A DNA stretch of 64,000 nucleotides, taken from Ascidiimonas sp046199005. GTDB taxonomy: Bacteria; Bacteroidota; Bacteroidia; Flavobacteriales; Flavobacteriaceae. The stretch is taken from NCBI GenBank assembly GCA_046199005.1, contig CP176050.1, positions 3,348,001 to 3,412,000 on the forward strand. The letters are read 5' to 3'. Under the pieces are notes generated by a model that searched no databases, was not told the origin of the DNA, and saw only the letters and a program-made list of their open reading frames with translations. Both the position numbers and the translations under genes were made by a program. This document shows, one piece after another, positions 54,600-63,599 of the stretch (position 1 is the first letter of the stretch; every line of letters starts with the position of its first letter).

Positions 54600-54986
54600 A
54601 TGATTACGCAAGTAACTAAAGGCATTAAAATCTCAGTTGAAACTAGTTTTGAAGGTACGTTCTTCAAGAACTATAAGATGCACTTTGCTTTTGGTTATAA
54701 AATTACGATCCAGAACAATAGTAAAGATTCAGTTCAGCTCACCAGCAGGCATTGGAAGATCTTTGATTCTCTGAATGAAACGGAAGTCATCGATGGAGAA
54801 GGCGTGATTGGTAAAAAGCCTGTATTAAAACCAGGAGAATCGCATACATACAGTTCCGGATGCCTTCTTACCTCTCCTATCGGAGCGATGCGTGGTCATT
54901 ATAATATGGTCAATTTCACTTCTACAAGAAGATTCAGGGTTTTTATCCCTACCTTTAAGTTATGTGCACCTTTTGCACTCAATTGA
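54600..54986 (+). CDS. apaG: ApaG domain protein
   Basis: 128 residues of a fibronectin-III-like beta-sandwich. YKITIQNNSKDSVQLTSRHW, GEGVIGKKPVLKPGESHTY and LTSPIGAMRGHY are conserved ApaG marks. ApaG was linked to Co2+/Mg2+ efflux in enteric bacteria, but the biochemical role is unsettled. It is cytoplasmic. It is placed between the plug protein gene and pruA. Confidence 0.95.
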   Translation: MITQVTKGIKISVETSFEGTFFKNYKMHFAFGYKITIQNNSKDSVQLTSRHWKIFDSLNETEVIDGEGVIGKKPVLKPGESHTYSSGCLLTSPIGAMRGHYNMVNFTSTRRFRVFIPTFKLCAPFALN

Positions 54987-55038
54987 TAATGATCTGTTTT
55001 TAAATTTCTTTTTCTTTCTAAAACGATTTCGTATTTAG

Positions 55039-55046
55039 TACCTTTG
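55039..55046 (+). promoter_or_regulatory. -7 element for pruA
   Basis: TACCTTTG matches TAnnTTTG, 30 bp before the pruA ATG. Confidence 0.6.
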
Positions 55047-55076
55047 CACCAATTTTAATTTTAAACACATGCTATC

Positions 55077-56708
55077 ATGGGAAAAGGTTTTTTTCATGTT
55101 CCAGTAGCCGTTAACGAACCCGTTAAATCGTATGCTCCCGGAACAACCGAAAGAGAAGAAGTTTTACAACAATATAAGTCGTATTTCAATAATAAAGTAG
55201 ACATCCCCTTCTATATCGGCGGAGAGGAAATACGCACTGGTAATACCAAAGAAATTACGCCACCTCATGACCATCAACATGTGGTAGGTCACTATCATTT
55301 ATCTGAAAAAAAACACATACAAACAGCGATTGAGAATGCACTGGAAGCAAGAAATTCCTGGGCAGCATTAACCTGGGAGCAACGAGCAGCAGTGTTCTTG
55401 CGGGCAGCAGAATTAATTGCAGGACCTTACCGGGCAAAAATAAATGCAGCTACGATGATAGGTCAATCCAAGAACATCTATCAGGCAGAAATTGATGCCG
55501 CCTGCGAACTCATAGACTTTCTGCGATTCAATGTAGAATATATGTCACGTATTTATGATGACCAACCCGAATCTTCCGAAGGTATATGGAACCGTATTGA
55601 ATACAGACCATTAGAAGGTTTTGTCTACGCAATCTCTCCTTTTAATTTCACCGCCATTGCTGGAAATCTTACCGCAAGTGCCGCTATGATGGGTAATGTA
55701 GTCGTCTGGAAACCTAGCGATTATCAAATATTCTCGGCCAAGGTGATCATGGATATTTTTAAGGAAGCGGGTCTTCCCGATGGTGTTATTAATGTTGTTT
55801 ATGGTGATCCTGTGATGATCACCGATACAGTATTAGACAGTCCTGACTTTGCGGGAATTCATTTTACGGGTTCTACCTATGTGTTTAAAGAGTTGTGGAA
55901 GAAAATAGGAAATAATATTCACACGTATAAAACCTACCCTAGAATTGTAGGCGAAACCGGAGGCAAAGATTTTATCATTGCGCATCCAAGCTCTAATCCT
56001 AAGCAGGTAGCTACAGCGATCACTCGTGGTGCTTTTGAATATCAAGGTCAAAAATGCAGCGCTGCTTCCAGAGTGTATTTGCCTGAATCCATAGCCGATG
56101 AAGTTCTGAATTTTGTAAAAGCAGATATAAAATCTTTCAATAAGCCCGGAAGCCCGGAAGATATGAGCAATTTTATCACGGCCGTTATTCATGAAAGATC
56201 GTTTGATAAATTAGCAAGTTATATCGATAAGGCCAAAGCGGATGTTAACGCAAGTATTTTTGCTGGAGGAAATTATGACAAGTCTAAAGGATATTTTATA
56301 GAACCCACGGTTATCGTCACTTCCGACCCTCATTATGAGACGATGAGCACCGAGCTTTTCGGCCCTGTAGTAACTGTGTATATTTACAAAGACAATGAGT
56401 GGTCTGACACGTTGAAACTGGTAGATGGCACCTCTGAATATGCCTTAACAGGTGCTGTATTTTCAAAAGACAGATATGCTGTAGAAGAGGCCACCAAAGC
56501 ACTTCAAAATTGCGCCGGTAATTTTTATGTAAATGATAAACCCACAGGAGCCGTTGTTGGTCAACAACCTTTTGGTGGTGCCAGAGCTTCAGGAACAAAC
56601 GACAAGGCTGGTTCTGCTCAAAATCTCTTGAGATGGGTCTCTCCAAGACTTATAAAAGAGACTTTCGTCTCTCCCGAAGATTATCGTTATCCTTTTTTAG
56701 GAAACTAA
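55077..56708 (+). CDS. pruA: L-glutamate gamma-semialdehyde dehydrogenase
   Basis: 543 residues of the aldehyde dehydrogenase fold. GETGGKDFIIAHP includes the general-base Glu, and FEYQGQKCSAASRVYLP the catalytic Cys; SPFNFTAIAGNLTASAAM binds NAD+. The length and N-terminal arm fit the delta-1-pyrroline-5-carboxylate dehydrogenase group, which makes glutamate from proline-derived semialdehyde. A terminator follows. Confidence 0.95.
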   Translation: MGKGFFHVPVAVNEPVKSYAPGTTEREEVLQQYKSYFNNKVDIPFYIGGEEIRTGNTKEITPPHDHQHVVGHYHLSEKKHIQTAIENALEARNSWAALTWEQRAAVFLRAAELIAGPYRAKINAATMIGQSKNIYQAEIDAACELIDFLRFNVEYMSRIYDDQPESSEGIWNRIEYRPLEGFVYAISPFNFTAIAGNLTASAAMMGNVVVWKPSDYQIFSAKVIMDIFKEAGLPDGVINVVYGDPVMITDTVLDSPDFAGIHFTGSTYVFKELWKKIGNNIHTYKTYPRIVGETGGKDFIIAHPSSNPKQVATAITRGAFEYQGQKCSAASRVYLPESIADEVLNFVKADIKSFNKPGSPEDMSNFITAVIHERSFDKLASYIDKAKADVNASIFAGGNYDKSKGYFIEPTVIVTSDPHYETMSTELFGPVVTVYIYKDNEWSDTLKLVDGTSEYALTGAVFSKDRYAVEEATKALQNCAGNFYVNDKPTGAVVGQQPFGGARASGTNDKAGSAQNLLRWVSPRLIKETFVSPEDYRYPFLGN

Positions 56709-56732
56709 ACTCAAACGAATAACATTTAATTT

Positions 56733-56770
56733 TAAGGCAATTCCTTGTAATTCAAGGAATTACCTTTTTT
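56733..56770 (+). terminator. Terminator after pruA
   Basis: GGCAATTCCTTG pairs with CAAGGAATTACC (one mismatch), followed by seven Ts. Confidence 0.82.
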
Positions 56771-56829
56771 TATCAGGATAAAATAGTATCTTTCTGAAAC
56801 ACAATTTTTATTAACTAAAAATTATTTTC

Positions 56830-57042
56830 ATGAAAAAGAAACAAGAAAGTTTTGACAAAATCTCAAAATTAAATTTCAAAAAAGAGAACATTGCTTCCTT
56901 GACTACCCAGAAGGAAGTAAAAGGTGGAAGTCAGGTAACTACCTGTGATGCTACTGTTGGTGGTGGTTGTACAATGACATGTGCTACGCGCTGCCCTCTT
57001 TGCCCAGGAGAGGAGAACGAAGAAGCTAATTTGAGTTCTTAA
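56830..57042 (+). CDS. Orphan RiPP precursor with Gly-Gly leader, Cys-rich core
   Basis: 70 residues. The 33-residue leader (ISKLNFKKENIASL, ending KGG) is followed by a 37-residue core with five Cys (TTCDA, GGGCTMTC, ATRCPLC) and an acidic tail (EENEEANLSS). It has the same architecture as the next gene and the general pattern of Bacteroidetes GG-leader natural products. No modification or transport gene lies beside it. The tail beyond the last Cys is long. A hairpin terminator follows. Confidence 0.8.
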   Translation: MKKKQESFDKISKLNFKKENIASLTTQKEVKGGSQVTTCDATVGGGCTMTCATRCPLCPGEENEEANLSS

Positions 57043-57054
57043 AACTGTCCTTAA

Positions 57055-57087
57055 GTCCGATCTATAAAAAATAGGTCGGATTTTTTC
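57055..57087 (+). terminator. Terminator after second precursor
   Basis: TCCGATCTAT pairs with ATAGGTCGGA, one mismatch, followed by a T run. Confidence 0.82.
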
Positions 57088-57255
57088 CATATGATTCTCT
57101 TTTACCTTATATATATGTTGTTTATTCACTAAATATTCAGAAGTGATGCTCTTAAATAATAGAATACAGAAATAAACTACAATAATGCATAAGATTTAGT
57201 TAGGTTTTTTTTATAAAAAATCGTAATATAGAAGTGTAATCCAAAAATATAAATT

Positions 57256-57414
57256 ATGAAAACTAAAACACTTTCGTTAGGGAAAATTTCTAAGTTGTCC
57301 TTTAAAAAAGAGCAGATTGCAACTTTTGAAACTACAAAAAAAGTCGTTGGAGGAACCGCTAACAATCGTAGTATTGGTCCCGCTTGCACATTTGGAGGCT
57401 GCTCAAGTTGCTAG
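57256..57414 (+). CDS. Orphan RiPP precursor with Gly-Gly leader, short core
   Basis: A 52-residue frame read directly from the sequence. The leader is 33 residues (KISKLSFKKEQIATFETTKK ending VGG), matching the previous precursor at KISKL, FKKE and the spacing to GG. The 19-residue core ends ACTFGGCSSC and has three Cys. It lies 213 bp downstream of the previous precursor, followed by a terminator shared with rsmG. No maturation enzyme is adjacent. Confidence 0.8.
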   Translation: MKTKTLSLGKISKLSFKKEQIATFETTKKVVGGTANNRSIGPACTFGGCSSC

Positions 57415-57442
57415 GCGATAAATGGCAACAAAAACTTTAATG

Positions 57443-57479
57443 ATAGTCCGATTTGAATGATACAAATCGGACTATTTAT
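57443..57479. terminator. Bidirectional terminator between third precursor and rsmG
   Basis: ATAGTCCGATTTG pairs perfectly with CAAATCGGACTAT, 13 bp, around a 7-nt loop. It contains the GTCCGA core also present in the terminator after the second precursor. Confidence 0.88.
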
Positions 57480-58111
57480 TTTGTTCCCTTATATTTTACA
57501 GGTAAATACACTACTTTTTTCGTTTCGAAAAACTCGCCTGAAAAATGTTCTGAAAGTAAATATTCTTTATAATTCGTAAATACGCTAAGTTCCTCGGTTA
57601 GATCTCCACCTTTTAAATACAAAATACCATTCTTTTTATCATGCACAGATTTTTTGGCCACTTTTGAACGAACCCATTTCACGAAATCAGGCATGTTGGT
57701 GACTGCTCTACTCACGATAAAATCAAATTCTCCCTTCACTTTCTCAACTCTGGAATGCATCGCTTTTATATTCTTGAGCTCTAATGCTTCAATCACGGCA
57801 TTCACTACTTTTATCTTTTTCCCAATTGCATCGACCAGCAAGAAATGAGTTTCCGGAAACATAATTGCCAAGGGTATCCCTGGAAATCCTCCTCCAGTGC
57901 CCACATCTAATATACGTGCTCCTGGTTTAAACGACTGTACTTTTGCGATCCCCAGAGAATGTAATATATGTCGCTCATAGAGGAAATCAATATCCTTTCT
58001 GGAAATCACGTTGATTTTCGTATTCCAATCTTTATAAAGTGCTGGTAATTGTTCGTATTTTTCTAATTGATCCTGAGATAACTCAGGAAAGTAATGAAGC
58101 AATTCTTGCAT
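57476..58111 (-). CDS. rsmG: 16S rRNA (guanine527-N7)-methyltransferase
   Basis: 211 residues. The SAM-binding motif is RILDVGTGGGFPGIPLAIMF and KIKVVNAVIEAL; NVISRKDIDFLYERHILHSL is another GidB/RsmG mark. It methylates G527 of 16S rRNA. Length is normal. It converges with the third precursor across the bidirectional terminator. Confidence 0.95.
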   Translation of the reverse strand: MQELLHYFPELSQDQLEKYEQLPALYKDWNTKINVISRKDIDFLYERHILHSLGIAKVQSFKPGARILDVGTGGGFPGIPLAIMFPETHFLLVDAIGKKIKVVNAVIEALELKNIKAMHSRVEKVKGEFDFIVSRAVTNMPDFVKWVRSKVAKKSVHDKKNGILYLKGGDLTEELSVFTNYKEYLLSEHFSGEFFETKKVVYLPVKYKGTK

Positions 58112-58193
58112 GTAAAAGTTAATTTATCACAAAAATAGGTCTTTTGATGCTTTATTTAATACTTAATTGGCATTACATCTGCCCTTGAAAGCC

Positions 58194-58201
58194 TACCTTT
58201 G
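58194..58201 (+). promoter_or_regulatory. -7 element for the desaturase gene
   Basis: TACCTTTG matches TAnnTTTG, 51 bp before the ATG at 58253. Confidence 0.5.
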
Positions 58202-58252
58202 ATCTTTATTTATTATTAGCTATTTTAGCTTTTGAAAAAGAATTATTATTAT

Positions 58253-59356
58253 ATGTCACAAACATCAATTCGATTCTCTAGAAAAGATTCTGCTCAGTTT
58301 TTCAGAACTCTAAATCAGAGAGTTAACTCCTACTTCAAGGAAAACAACATTAAAAGAACCGGAAACTGGAAACTACACCTCAAAACGGTAGTCATGTTTT
58401 CTATTTTTCTAACGCCCTATTTTCTCATTCTTACCTTAGGTATGAATCAATGGCTTCAGCTATTGCTAACTGTAGTTATTGGTATTGGAATGGCAGGCGT
58501 CGGTATGAACGTAATGCATGATGGTAATCACGGCTCCTATTCCTCAAAAAAGTGGTTGAATAATCTCATGGGGAGCAGCATTTATATTTTAGCAGGAAAT
58601 GTATACAATTGGAAGGTACAACATAATGTACTTCACCATACCTATACGAACATTCATGGTCATGATGAGGATCTTGAAAACGGCGATCTTATTCGATTTT
58701 CGCAACACGCAAAGTGGAAACGTTTCCATAGATTTCAGCATTATTATTCGATCTTACTATACGGCTTACTTACCATTAACTGGGCTATTACCAGCGATTT
58801 TAAACAAATGCATCGTTACATAAAAGCAAAATTGTCTTATGGCAAATTTCCCAGTGTCACGTTTAGGTGGAGCATGTTAATTGTCACTAAGATCATTTAC
58901 ACTTCTATCTGGATCATCATCCCTATGTTGGTTTTAGACATTGCGTGGTGGAAAATTCTCATCGGCTTTTTTGTGATGCATTATACGGCCGGACTCATTC
59001 TTAGTGTTGTTTTTCAATTGGCACATGTAATCAAAGAGGCGGATACCCCTTTACCGGATGAAACAGGCTCTATGAAAAACACATGGGCTATTCATCAACT
59101 ATTTACTACCGTAAATTTTTCTACTAAAAATAAAGTAGTGAATTGGTTTACTGGAGGATTGAATCATCAGGTAGAACATCATATTTTTCCTAACATTAGC
59201 CATGTACATTACACTAAGATTTCAAAAATTGTAAAGGAAACTGCTAAAGAATTTAACCTCCCTTACAATGAATATAAGACAACCCGTAAAGCGATTATTT
59301 CACATTTTAGTCATTTAAAAGAGTTAGGGAAGAAACCAAGCCTTCAACTCTCTTAA
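58253..59356 (+). CDS. Membrane fatty acid desaturase
   Basis: Start at the ATG 58253 (MSQTSIRFSRKDS); a TTG 21 bp upstream is less likely. 367 residues with four or more membrane helices. The three His boxes HDGNHGS, HNVLHH and HQVEHH bind the di-iron centre; QVEHH marks the front-end desaturase type. It introduces double bonds in acyl chains and so adjusts membrane fluidity. The aminotransferase gene follows 23 bp on. Confidence 0.93.
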   Translation: MSQTSIRFSRKDSAQFFRTLNQRVNSYFKENNIKRTGNWKLHLKTVVMFSIFLTPYFLILTLGMNQWLQLLLTVVIGIGMAGVGMNVMHDGNHGSYSSKKWLNNLMGSSIYILAGNVYNWKVQHNVLHHTYTNIHGHDEDLENGDLIRFSQHAKWKRFHRFQHYYSILLYGLLTINWAITSDFKQMHRYIKAKLSYGKFPSVTFRWSMLIVTKIIYTSIWIIIPMLVLDIAWWKILIGFFVMHYTAGLILSVVFQLAHVIKEADTPLPDETGSMKNTWAIHQLFTTVNFSTKNKVVNWFTGGLNHQVEHHIFPNISHVHYTKISKIVKETAKEFNLPYNEYKTTRKAIISHFSHLKELGKKPSLQLS

Positions 59357-59379
59357 ATTTTATCATTTAAACCGCCAAA

Positions 59380-60573
59380 ATGAATCAAGTATTATCGGAC
59401 AGAGTTTTAAACATGTCCACTTCCGCTACGCTGGCAATGGCCGCAAAGACACGCGAGTTAAAAGCACAGGGTAAAGATGTTATTGGTCTGAGCCTAGGAG
59501 AACCCGATTTTAATATTCCTGAATTTATTAAAGAAGAAGCCATTCAGGCGATTCGTGATGATTACAGCAGTTATCCTCCGGTTGATGGTTATGCAGATCT
59601 TAAAAGTGCTATTATTGAAAAGTTCAAAAGAGATAATCATCTGGATTATAAGCCTGAACAAATTGTAGTTTCAACCGGAGCAAAGCAATCCCTTGCAAAT
59701 GTCGCAATGGTATTACTAAATCCGGGAGATGAAGTTATTCTCCCTGCACCTTATTGGGTTAGTTACGCCGATATTGTAAAACTGGCAGGTGGGATCCCTG
59801 TAGAAGTTCCTACTTCTATAGATACCGACTTTAAAATGACCCCGGAGCAACTTGAAGCAGCGATCACCCCCAAAACCAAAATGCTTTGGTATAGCTCTCC
59901 TTGTAATCCTAGTGGTTCTGTATACAGCAAAGAAGAATTGGAAGGCCTTGCCGCAGTTCTTCGTAAGCATCCCGATATTTATATCGTATCAGACGAAATA
60001 TACGAGCACATTAATTTCATGGGAGGCGGGCATGTAAGTATCGCGGGAATTGAAGGTATGTATGACCGTACAATCACTGTTAACGGAGTATCAAAAGCCT
60101 TTGCTATGACAGGATGGCGAATAGGATATATTGGTGCGCCAAACTGGATCGCCAGAGCCTGTAACAAAATACAGGGACAGATCACCAGTGGTGCGAATGC
60201 CATAGGACAAAGAGCAACGATTGCTGCCTTAAAAGCACCTGTTAGTAAAATTCAGTTCATGATCGATGAATTTCGTAAAAGAAGAGATATGGTTCTCGAT
60301 CTGCTAAACGATATTGAAGGTTTTAAAGTGAACGTACCTGAAGGAGCCTTTTATGTCTTTCCCAATATTTCTCATTTCTTTGGCAAAACCTTAAAGGGTA
60401 AAACCATCGAGAACGCTTCGGACTTTGCATTGTATTTATTGGAAGAGGCAAATGTTGCTACTGTAACAGGAGAAGCCTTTGGAAATCCAGATTGCATTCG
60501 AATTTCTTACGCTGCATCTGAAAAGGAATTAAGGGAAGCTCTCAGAAGAATTAAAGAAGCTGTTATGTTGTAA
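59380..60573 (+). CDS. PLP-dependent aminotransferase, aspartate aminotransferase type
   Basis: 397 residues of class I aminotransferase. LSLGEPDFNIPEF, STGAKQSLANV, SSPCNPSGSVYS, VSDEIYEHI and the PLP-Lys motif NGVSKAFAMTGWRIGY, then RISYAAS with the substrate-binding Arg, are all present. It transfers amino groups between aspartate (or another 2-amino acid) and 2-oxoglutarate. A terminator follows. Confidence 0.95.
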   Translation: MNQVLSDRVLNMSTSATLAMAAKTRELKAQGKDVIGLSLGEPDFNIPEFIKEEAIQAIRDDYSSYPPVDGYADLKSAIIEKFKRDNHLDYKPEQIVVSTGAKQSLANVAMVLLNPGDEVILPAPYWVSYADIVKLAGGIPVEVPTSIDTDFKMTPEQLEAAITPKTKMLWYSSPCNPSGSVYSKEELEGLAAVLRKHPDIYIVSDEIYEHINFMGGGHVSIAGIEGMYDRTITVNGVSKAFAMTGWRIGYIGAPNWIARACNKIQGQITSGANAIGQRATIAALKAPVSKIQFMIDEFRKRRDMVLDLLNDIEGFKVNVPEGAFYVFPNISHFFGKTLKGKTIENASDFALYLLEEANVATVTGEAFGNPDCIRISYAASEKELREALRRIKEAVML

Positions 60574-60596
60574 GCTTTAAACTTACTACGTCAAGT

Positions 60597-60628
60597 TAAA
60601 AGCGCAACCATCTGATTGCGCTTTTTTT
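60597..60628 (+). terminator. Terminator after aminotransferase gene
   Basis: AAAAGCGCAA pairs with TTGCGCTTTT followed by further Ts. Confidence 0.88.
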
Positions 60629-60745
60629 TATAACCTTTTTTACAGAATTCCTATTGCACAATTTAAGATTTTCTATATTCGTTATAAGAATCCCCTAGTG
60701 GACGCAAGTCCAAATTATCTTTTTATAAATTAATAGATCGGGAAT

Positions 60746-63091
60746 ATGAATTTTCATGATATCCCGAAGAACTATATGTCAGAGATTAAAACCATACCTG
60801 GAAGAGGTTTAGTAAGTTACCGATCTTTAAGCCTTAGGCTTGAGTATCTGGATCAACTAAATCTAAAAACAGATAAACTTTCTGTTTCCGGGCTTAGCCT
60901 GGACGATATTCAAAAGAATATTGAATCATATATCGGATCTGTTGAGATTCCGGTTGGTATCTTGGGGCCGCTTCTTTTTAATGAAAAAAATAAAGAAGAA
61001 TTTATTTATGGTACTGCCGCTACTCTTGAGGGAGCACTTGTCATGAGCATGAATCGCGGTGCAAGGGCGATAAGTGAAAGCGGAGGTTTTAAAGGAGAAA
61101 TTGCCTGGCAGCGAATGACGCGGGCTCCTATGTTTCTTTTTGAGACGAAAAAAGAAGCCATTTTATTTAGATCATTTGTAAAAGACCAATTCAAAGAAAC
61201 GAAAAAGGTAGCCGAAAGCTACTCAAATCATGCCACATTACAAGACATCAAATCGATACGAAAAAAGAAAGTAGTACATCTCAGGTTTACCTATACTACC
61301 GGTGATGCATCCGGCCAAAACATGACCACTACCTGCACCTGGCACGCCATGTTGTATCTGGTAGAAGCTTTCCGAAAACAATCAGGAATAAATCCAATAG
61401 ATTTTATAATTGAAGGTAATGGTTCCTCCGATAAAAAAGTATCGTTATATACCATCGCTTCCGGTCGAGGTATCCGGGTCACTGCTTACTGCGTGCTTAA
61501 AGAAGAAGTTATTGAACGTGTTTTACGCACAACCTCAGACAAACTGGTAAGATGCTTTAAAGCGTCAAGAAAACTTGCAAAAATTAACGGTATGGTTGGC
61601 TACAACATCAATGTTGCAAATGCCGTATCAAGCATATTTGCAGCTACTGGTCAGGATCTTGCCTGCATACATGAATCTTCCGTAGGGATATTAAAACTTC
61701 GAAAAGTAAAAGAAGGGCTGGAGGCACAACTTACCCTTCCTAATCTGGTAGTGGGAACTGTGGGCGGCGGTACGCATTTACCCAAACAGGCCGAGGCATT
61801 AGAACTCATGGGGTGTAAGGGTCCTGGTAAGGTAGAGCGATTTGCAAAACTTATTGCTGGGTTTGCGCTCGGCCTTGAAATATCTACAAGTGCTGCCATT
61901 GTAAGTGGAGAATTTGCAAAAGCTCATGAAAAACTAGGCCGCAACAAGCCCAAAAACTGGCTATTAAAATCGGAATTGACACCTCATTATCTCCAAAAAA
62001 TTTTCAATGCTTCCGGTCTTACCCAATTTGAAACCATTGACACACGTTTGTTAGAAAATGGAATCCTTACTAATATTACCGGAAAAATAAGCAAGAAACT
62101 TATAGGGTTTGTACCGCTATTCGCAACAAGATCTCAAGATCAACGTCGGGTAAAAGTATTACTTAAATCAAAACCGACCGACGAAGAGGTAATCAAGGGT
62201 CTTCATATGATGGCTGCCTCTATTAATCCCGAACTTTCCAACCTCATCAAGAAAACAAAAGATTCACTTGAATATAAGAATTGTCACTTAAAGGAACTTG
62301 AGGTATTCACATTTCTTCATAAAAATAACTATGAACAAATCCCTGAATTTTACGGTTCTTATAAAAATAATCGGAGAGAAATCTATATGGTAGCACTCGA
62401 ATTTCTCGACGATCAGAAATTAGTACTTTACAACAGCGAGAATTACCCGGAACATTGGAAACAGTCGCACATAGAAGAAGTCATAAAAGCTGCTACAGAT
62501 TTTCATAGTTTGATGCACCTTCCTGAAGCGATCCATCAAATACCTTCCGTGCAAAGTTTTGATCCAGTTGGTGCTATTGAATTATACGATAAGTTGTTAT
62601 CAATCTTACTAAAAGAAACTGAGGATAGCTATAAATTTGGTCAATTGGAAATGCTCTTAGACGAAATACGTCGTGACCGTTTTAACCATCAAAGTGCGTT
62701 ACCGAAAACCGTTATCCATAACGATTACAATCCTCGAAACATTGCAATTAGAAATGATGGAACGGCAGTAATCTATGATTGGGAATTGGCTGTTGTAGAT
62801 CATCCACATCGAGATATTGTTGAATTTTTGAGCTTTGTACTTCCCAGTGATTTTTCAAATGATCTTATGATGCATTACCTGAATTTTCATTATGAGACCC
62901 TCCCGGAAAATTGGAAAACTTCTTATTCTAGAAAAGACTGGTTTAAAGGCTACCGGGAAAACCTTGTTAACTTTATAGTAACCCGTGCCGTATTTTATGA
63001 TGTTGCCAGCATTCTCATAGCATACGAATTCTCAGATCGTATATTACGCAATGCCTTTCGAATGCTTCAATTTCTGAAGGAGCATGCATAG
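60746..63091 (+). CDS. HMG-CoA reductase fused to APH-type kinase
   Basis: 781 residues in two enzymes. Residues about 60-400 are a class I-like HMG-CoA reductase: Glu95 in TLEGALVMSMNRG, GDASGQNM (186-193), Lys230/231 in SSDKK, Asp304 in GQDLAC, GTVGGGTHLP and His394 in KAHEKL, so all four catalytic residues are present. Residues about 440-781 are a protein-kinase-like APH domain: RVKVLLKSK, LKELEVFTFLH, VIHNDYNPRNIAI (His658, Asp660, Asn665) and YDWE (Asp678). One chain may make mevalonate and phosphorylate a related alcohol; this is inference. It overlaps the next gene by 8 bp. Confidence 0.88.
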   Translation: MNFHDIPKNYMSEIKTIPGRGLVSYRSLSLRLEYLDQLNLKTDKLSVSGLSLDDIQKNIESYIGSVEIPVGILGPLLFNEKNKEEFIYGTAATLEGALVMSMNRGARAISESGGFKGEIAWQRMTRAPMFLFETKKEAILFRSFVKDQFKETKKVAESYSNHATLQDIKSIRKKKVVHLRFTYTTGDASGQNMTTTCTWHAMLYLVEAFRKQSGINPIDFIIEGNGSSDKKVSLYTIASGRGIRVTAYCVLKEEVIERVLRTTSDKLVRCFKASRKLAKINGMVGYNINVANAVSSIFAATGQDLACIHESSVGILKLRKVKEGLEAQLTLPNLVVGTVGGGTHLPKQAEALELMGCKGPGKVERFAKLIAGFALGLEISTSAAIVSGEFAKAHEKLGRNKPKNWLLKSELTPHYLQKIFNASGLTQFETIDTRLLENGILTNITGKISKKLIGFVPLFATRSQDQRRVKVLLKSKPTDEEVIKGLHMMAASINPELSNLIKKTKDSLEYKNCHLKELEVFTFLHKNNYEQIPEFYGSYKNNRREIYMVALEFLDDQKLVLYNSENYPEHWKQSHIEEVIKAATDFHSLMHLPEAIHQIPSVQSFDPVGAIELYDKLLSILLKETEDSYKFGQLEMLLDEIRRDRFNHQSALPKTVIHNDYNPRNIAIRNDGTAVIYDWELAVVDHPHRDIVEFLSFVLPSDFSNDLMMHYLNFHYETLPENWKTSYSRKDWFKGYRENLVNFIVTRAVFYDVASILIAYEFSDRILRNAFRMLQFLKEHA

Positions 63092-63599
63092 ACTTGTTTT
63101 TCATATGATGGTGCTCTTTATTCCGTTAACGGTCACCTTGATCTTACATATGTTAGTGGTAAAGCGTAATAGTTTTTCAGCCTTGACGATCCCAATTTCA
63201 AAAAATATCTTTGGGAAAAATAAAACATGGAGAGGATTTGTATTTGTTCCGCTGGTAAACGCATTTTTTTCTGCGGTATTAGCCATGCTTCTCCAACGTA
63301 ACTTATTAGAGTTCGCAGTGGTTGGAAGTATACTTGGGCTCGCTTACATTCTTGCTGAACTTCCTAATTCTTATTTCAAACGGAAACTCAATATTCCTCC
63401 GGGGGGAAGACATCCGCATTTTCCACTTTTGTTTCTTTTTATTGATAAGGCAGACTCGATAACCGGAGTGTTGCTGGTATACTATCTTATAACAGATCTT
63501 AGTCTCGCCGAAACATTCGTGATCTTCTGTGTTGCAATGGTTCTTCATTTTACCGTGTCAACACTGCTATACAGGCTCAAAATAAAATCTTCTATCTGA
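63084..63599 (+). CDS. CDP-archaeol-synthase-like integral membrane protein
   Basis: 171 residues with about five membrane helices. FGKNKTWRGFVF, AELPNSYFKRKLNIPPG and DKADSITGVLL match the pattern of the CarS/DUF46 family, which in archaea condenses CTP with unsaturated archaetidic acid to form CDP-archaeol. In a bacterium the substrate may be another phospholipid-like isoprenoid or acyl glycerol phosphate. The start overlaps the end of the HMGR-kinase gene and the stop overlaps the next start (TGATG), so the three genes are one operon. Confidence 0.78.
   Translation: MHRLVFHMMVLFIPLTVTLILHMLVVKRNSFSALTIPISKNIFGKNKTWRGFVFVPLVNAFFSAVLAMLLQRNLLEFAVVGSILGLAYILAELPNSYFKRKLNIPPGGRHPHFPLLFLFIDKADSITGVLLVYYLITDLSLAETFVIFCVAMVLHFTVSTLLYRLKIKSSI

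Noticed and set aside
56869..57129. 86-codon minus-strand frame opposite the second precursor
   Set aside because: It is antisense to a peptide gene with a clear leader, its own terminator and matching tandem copy.
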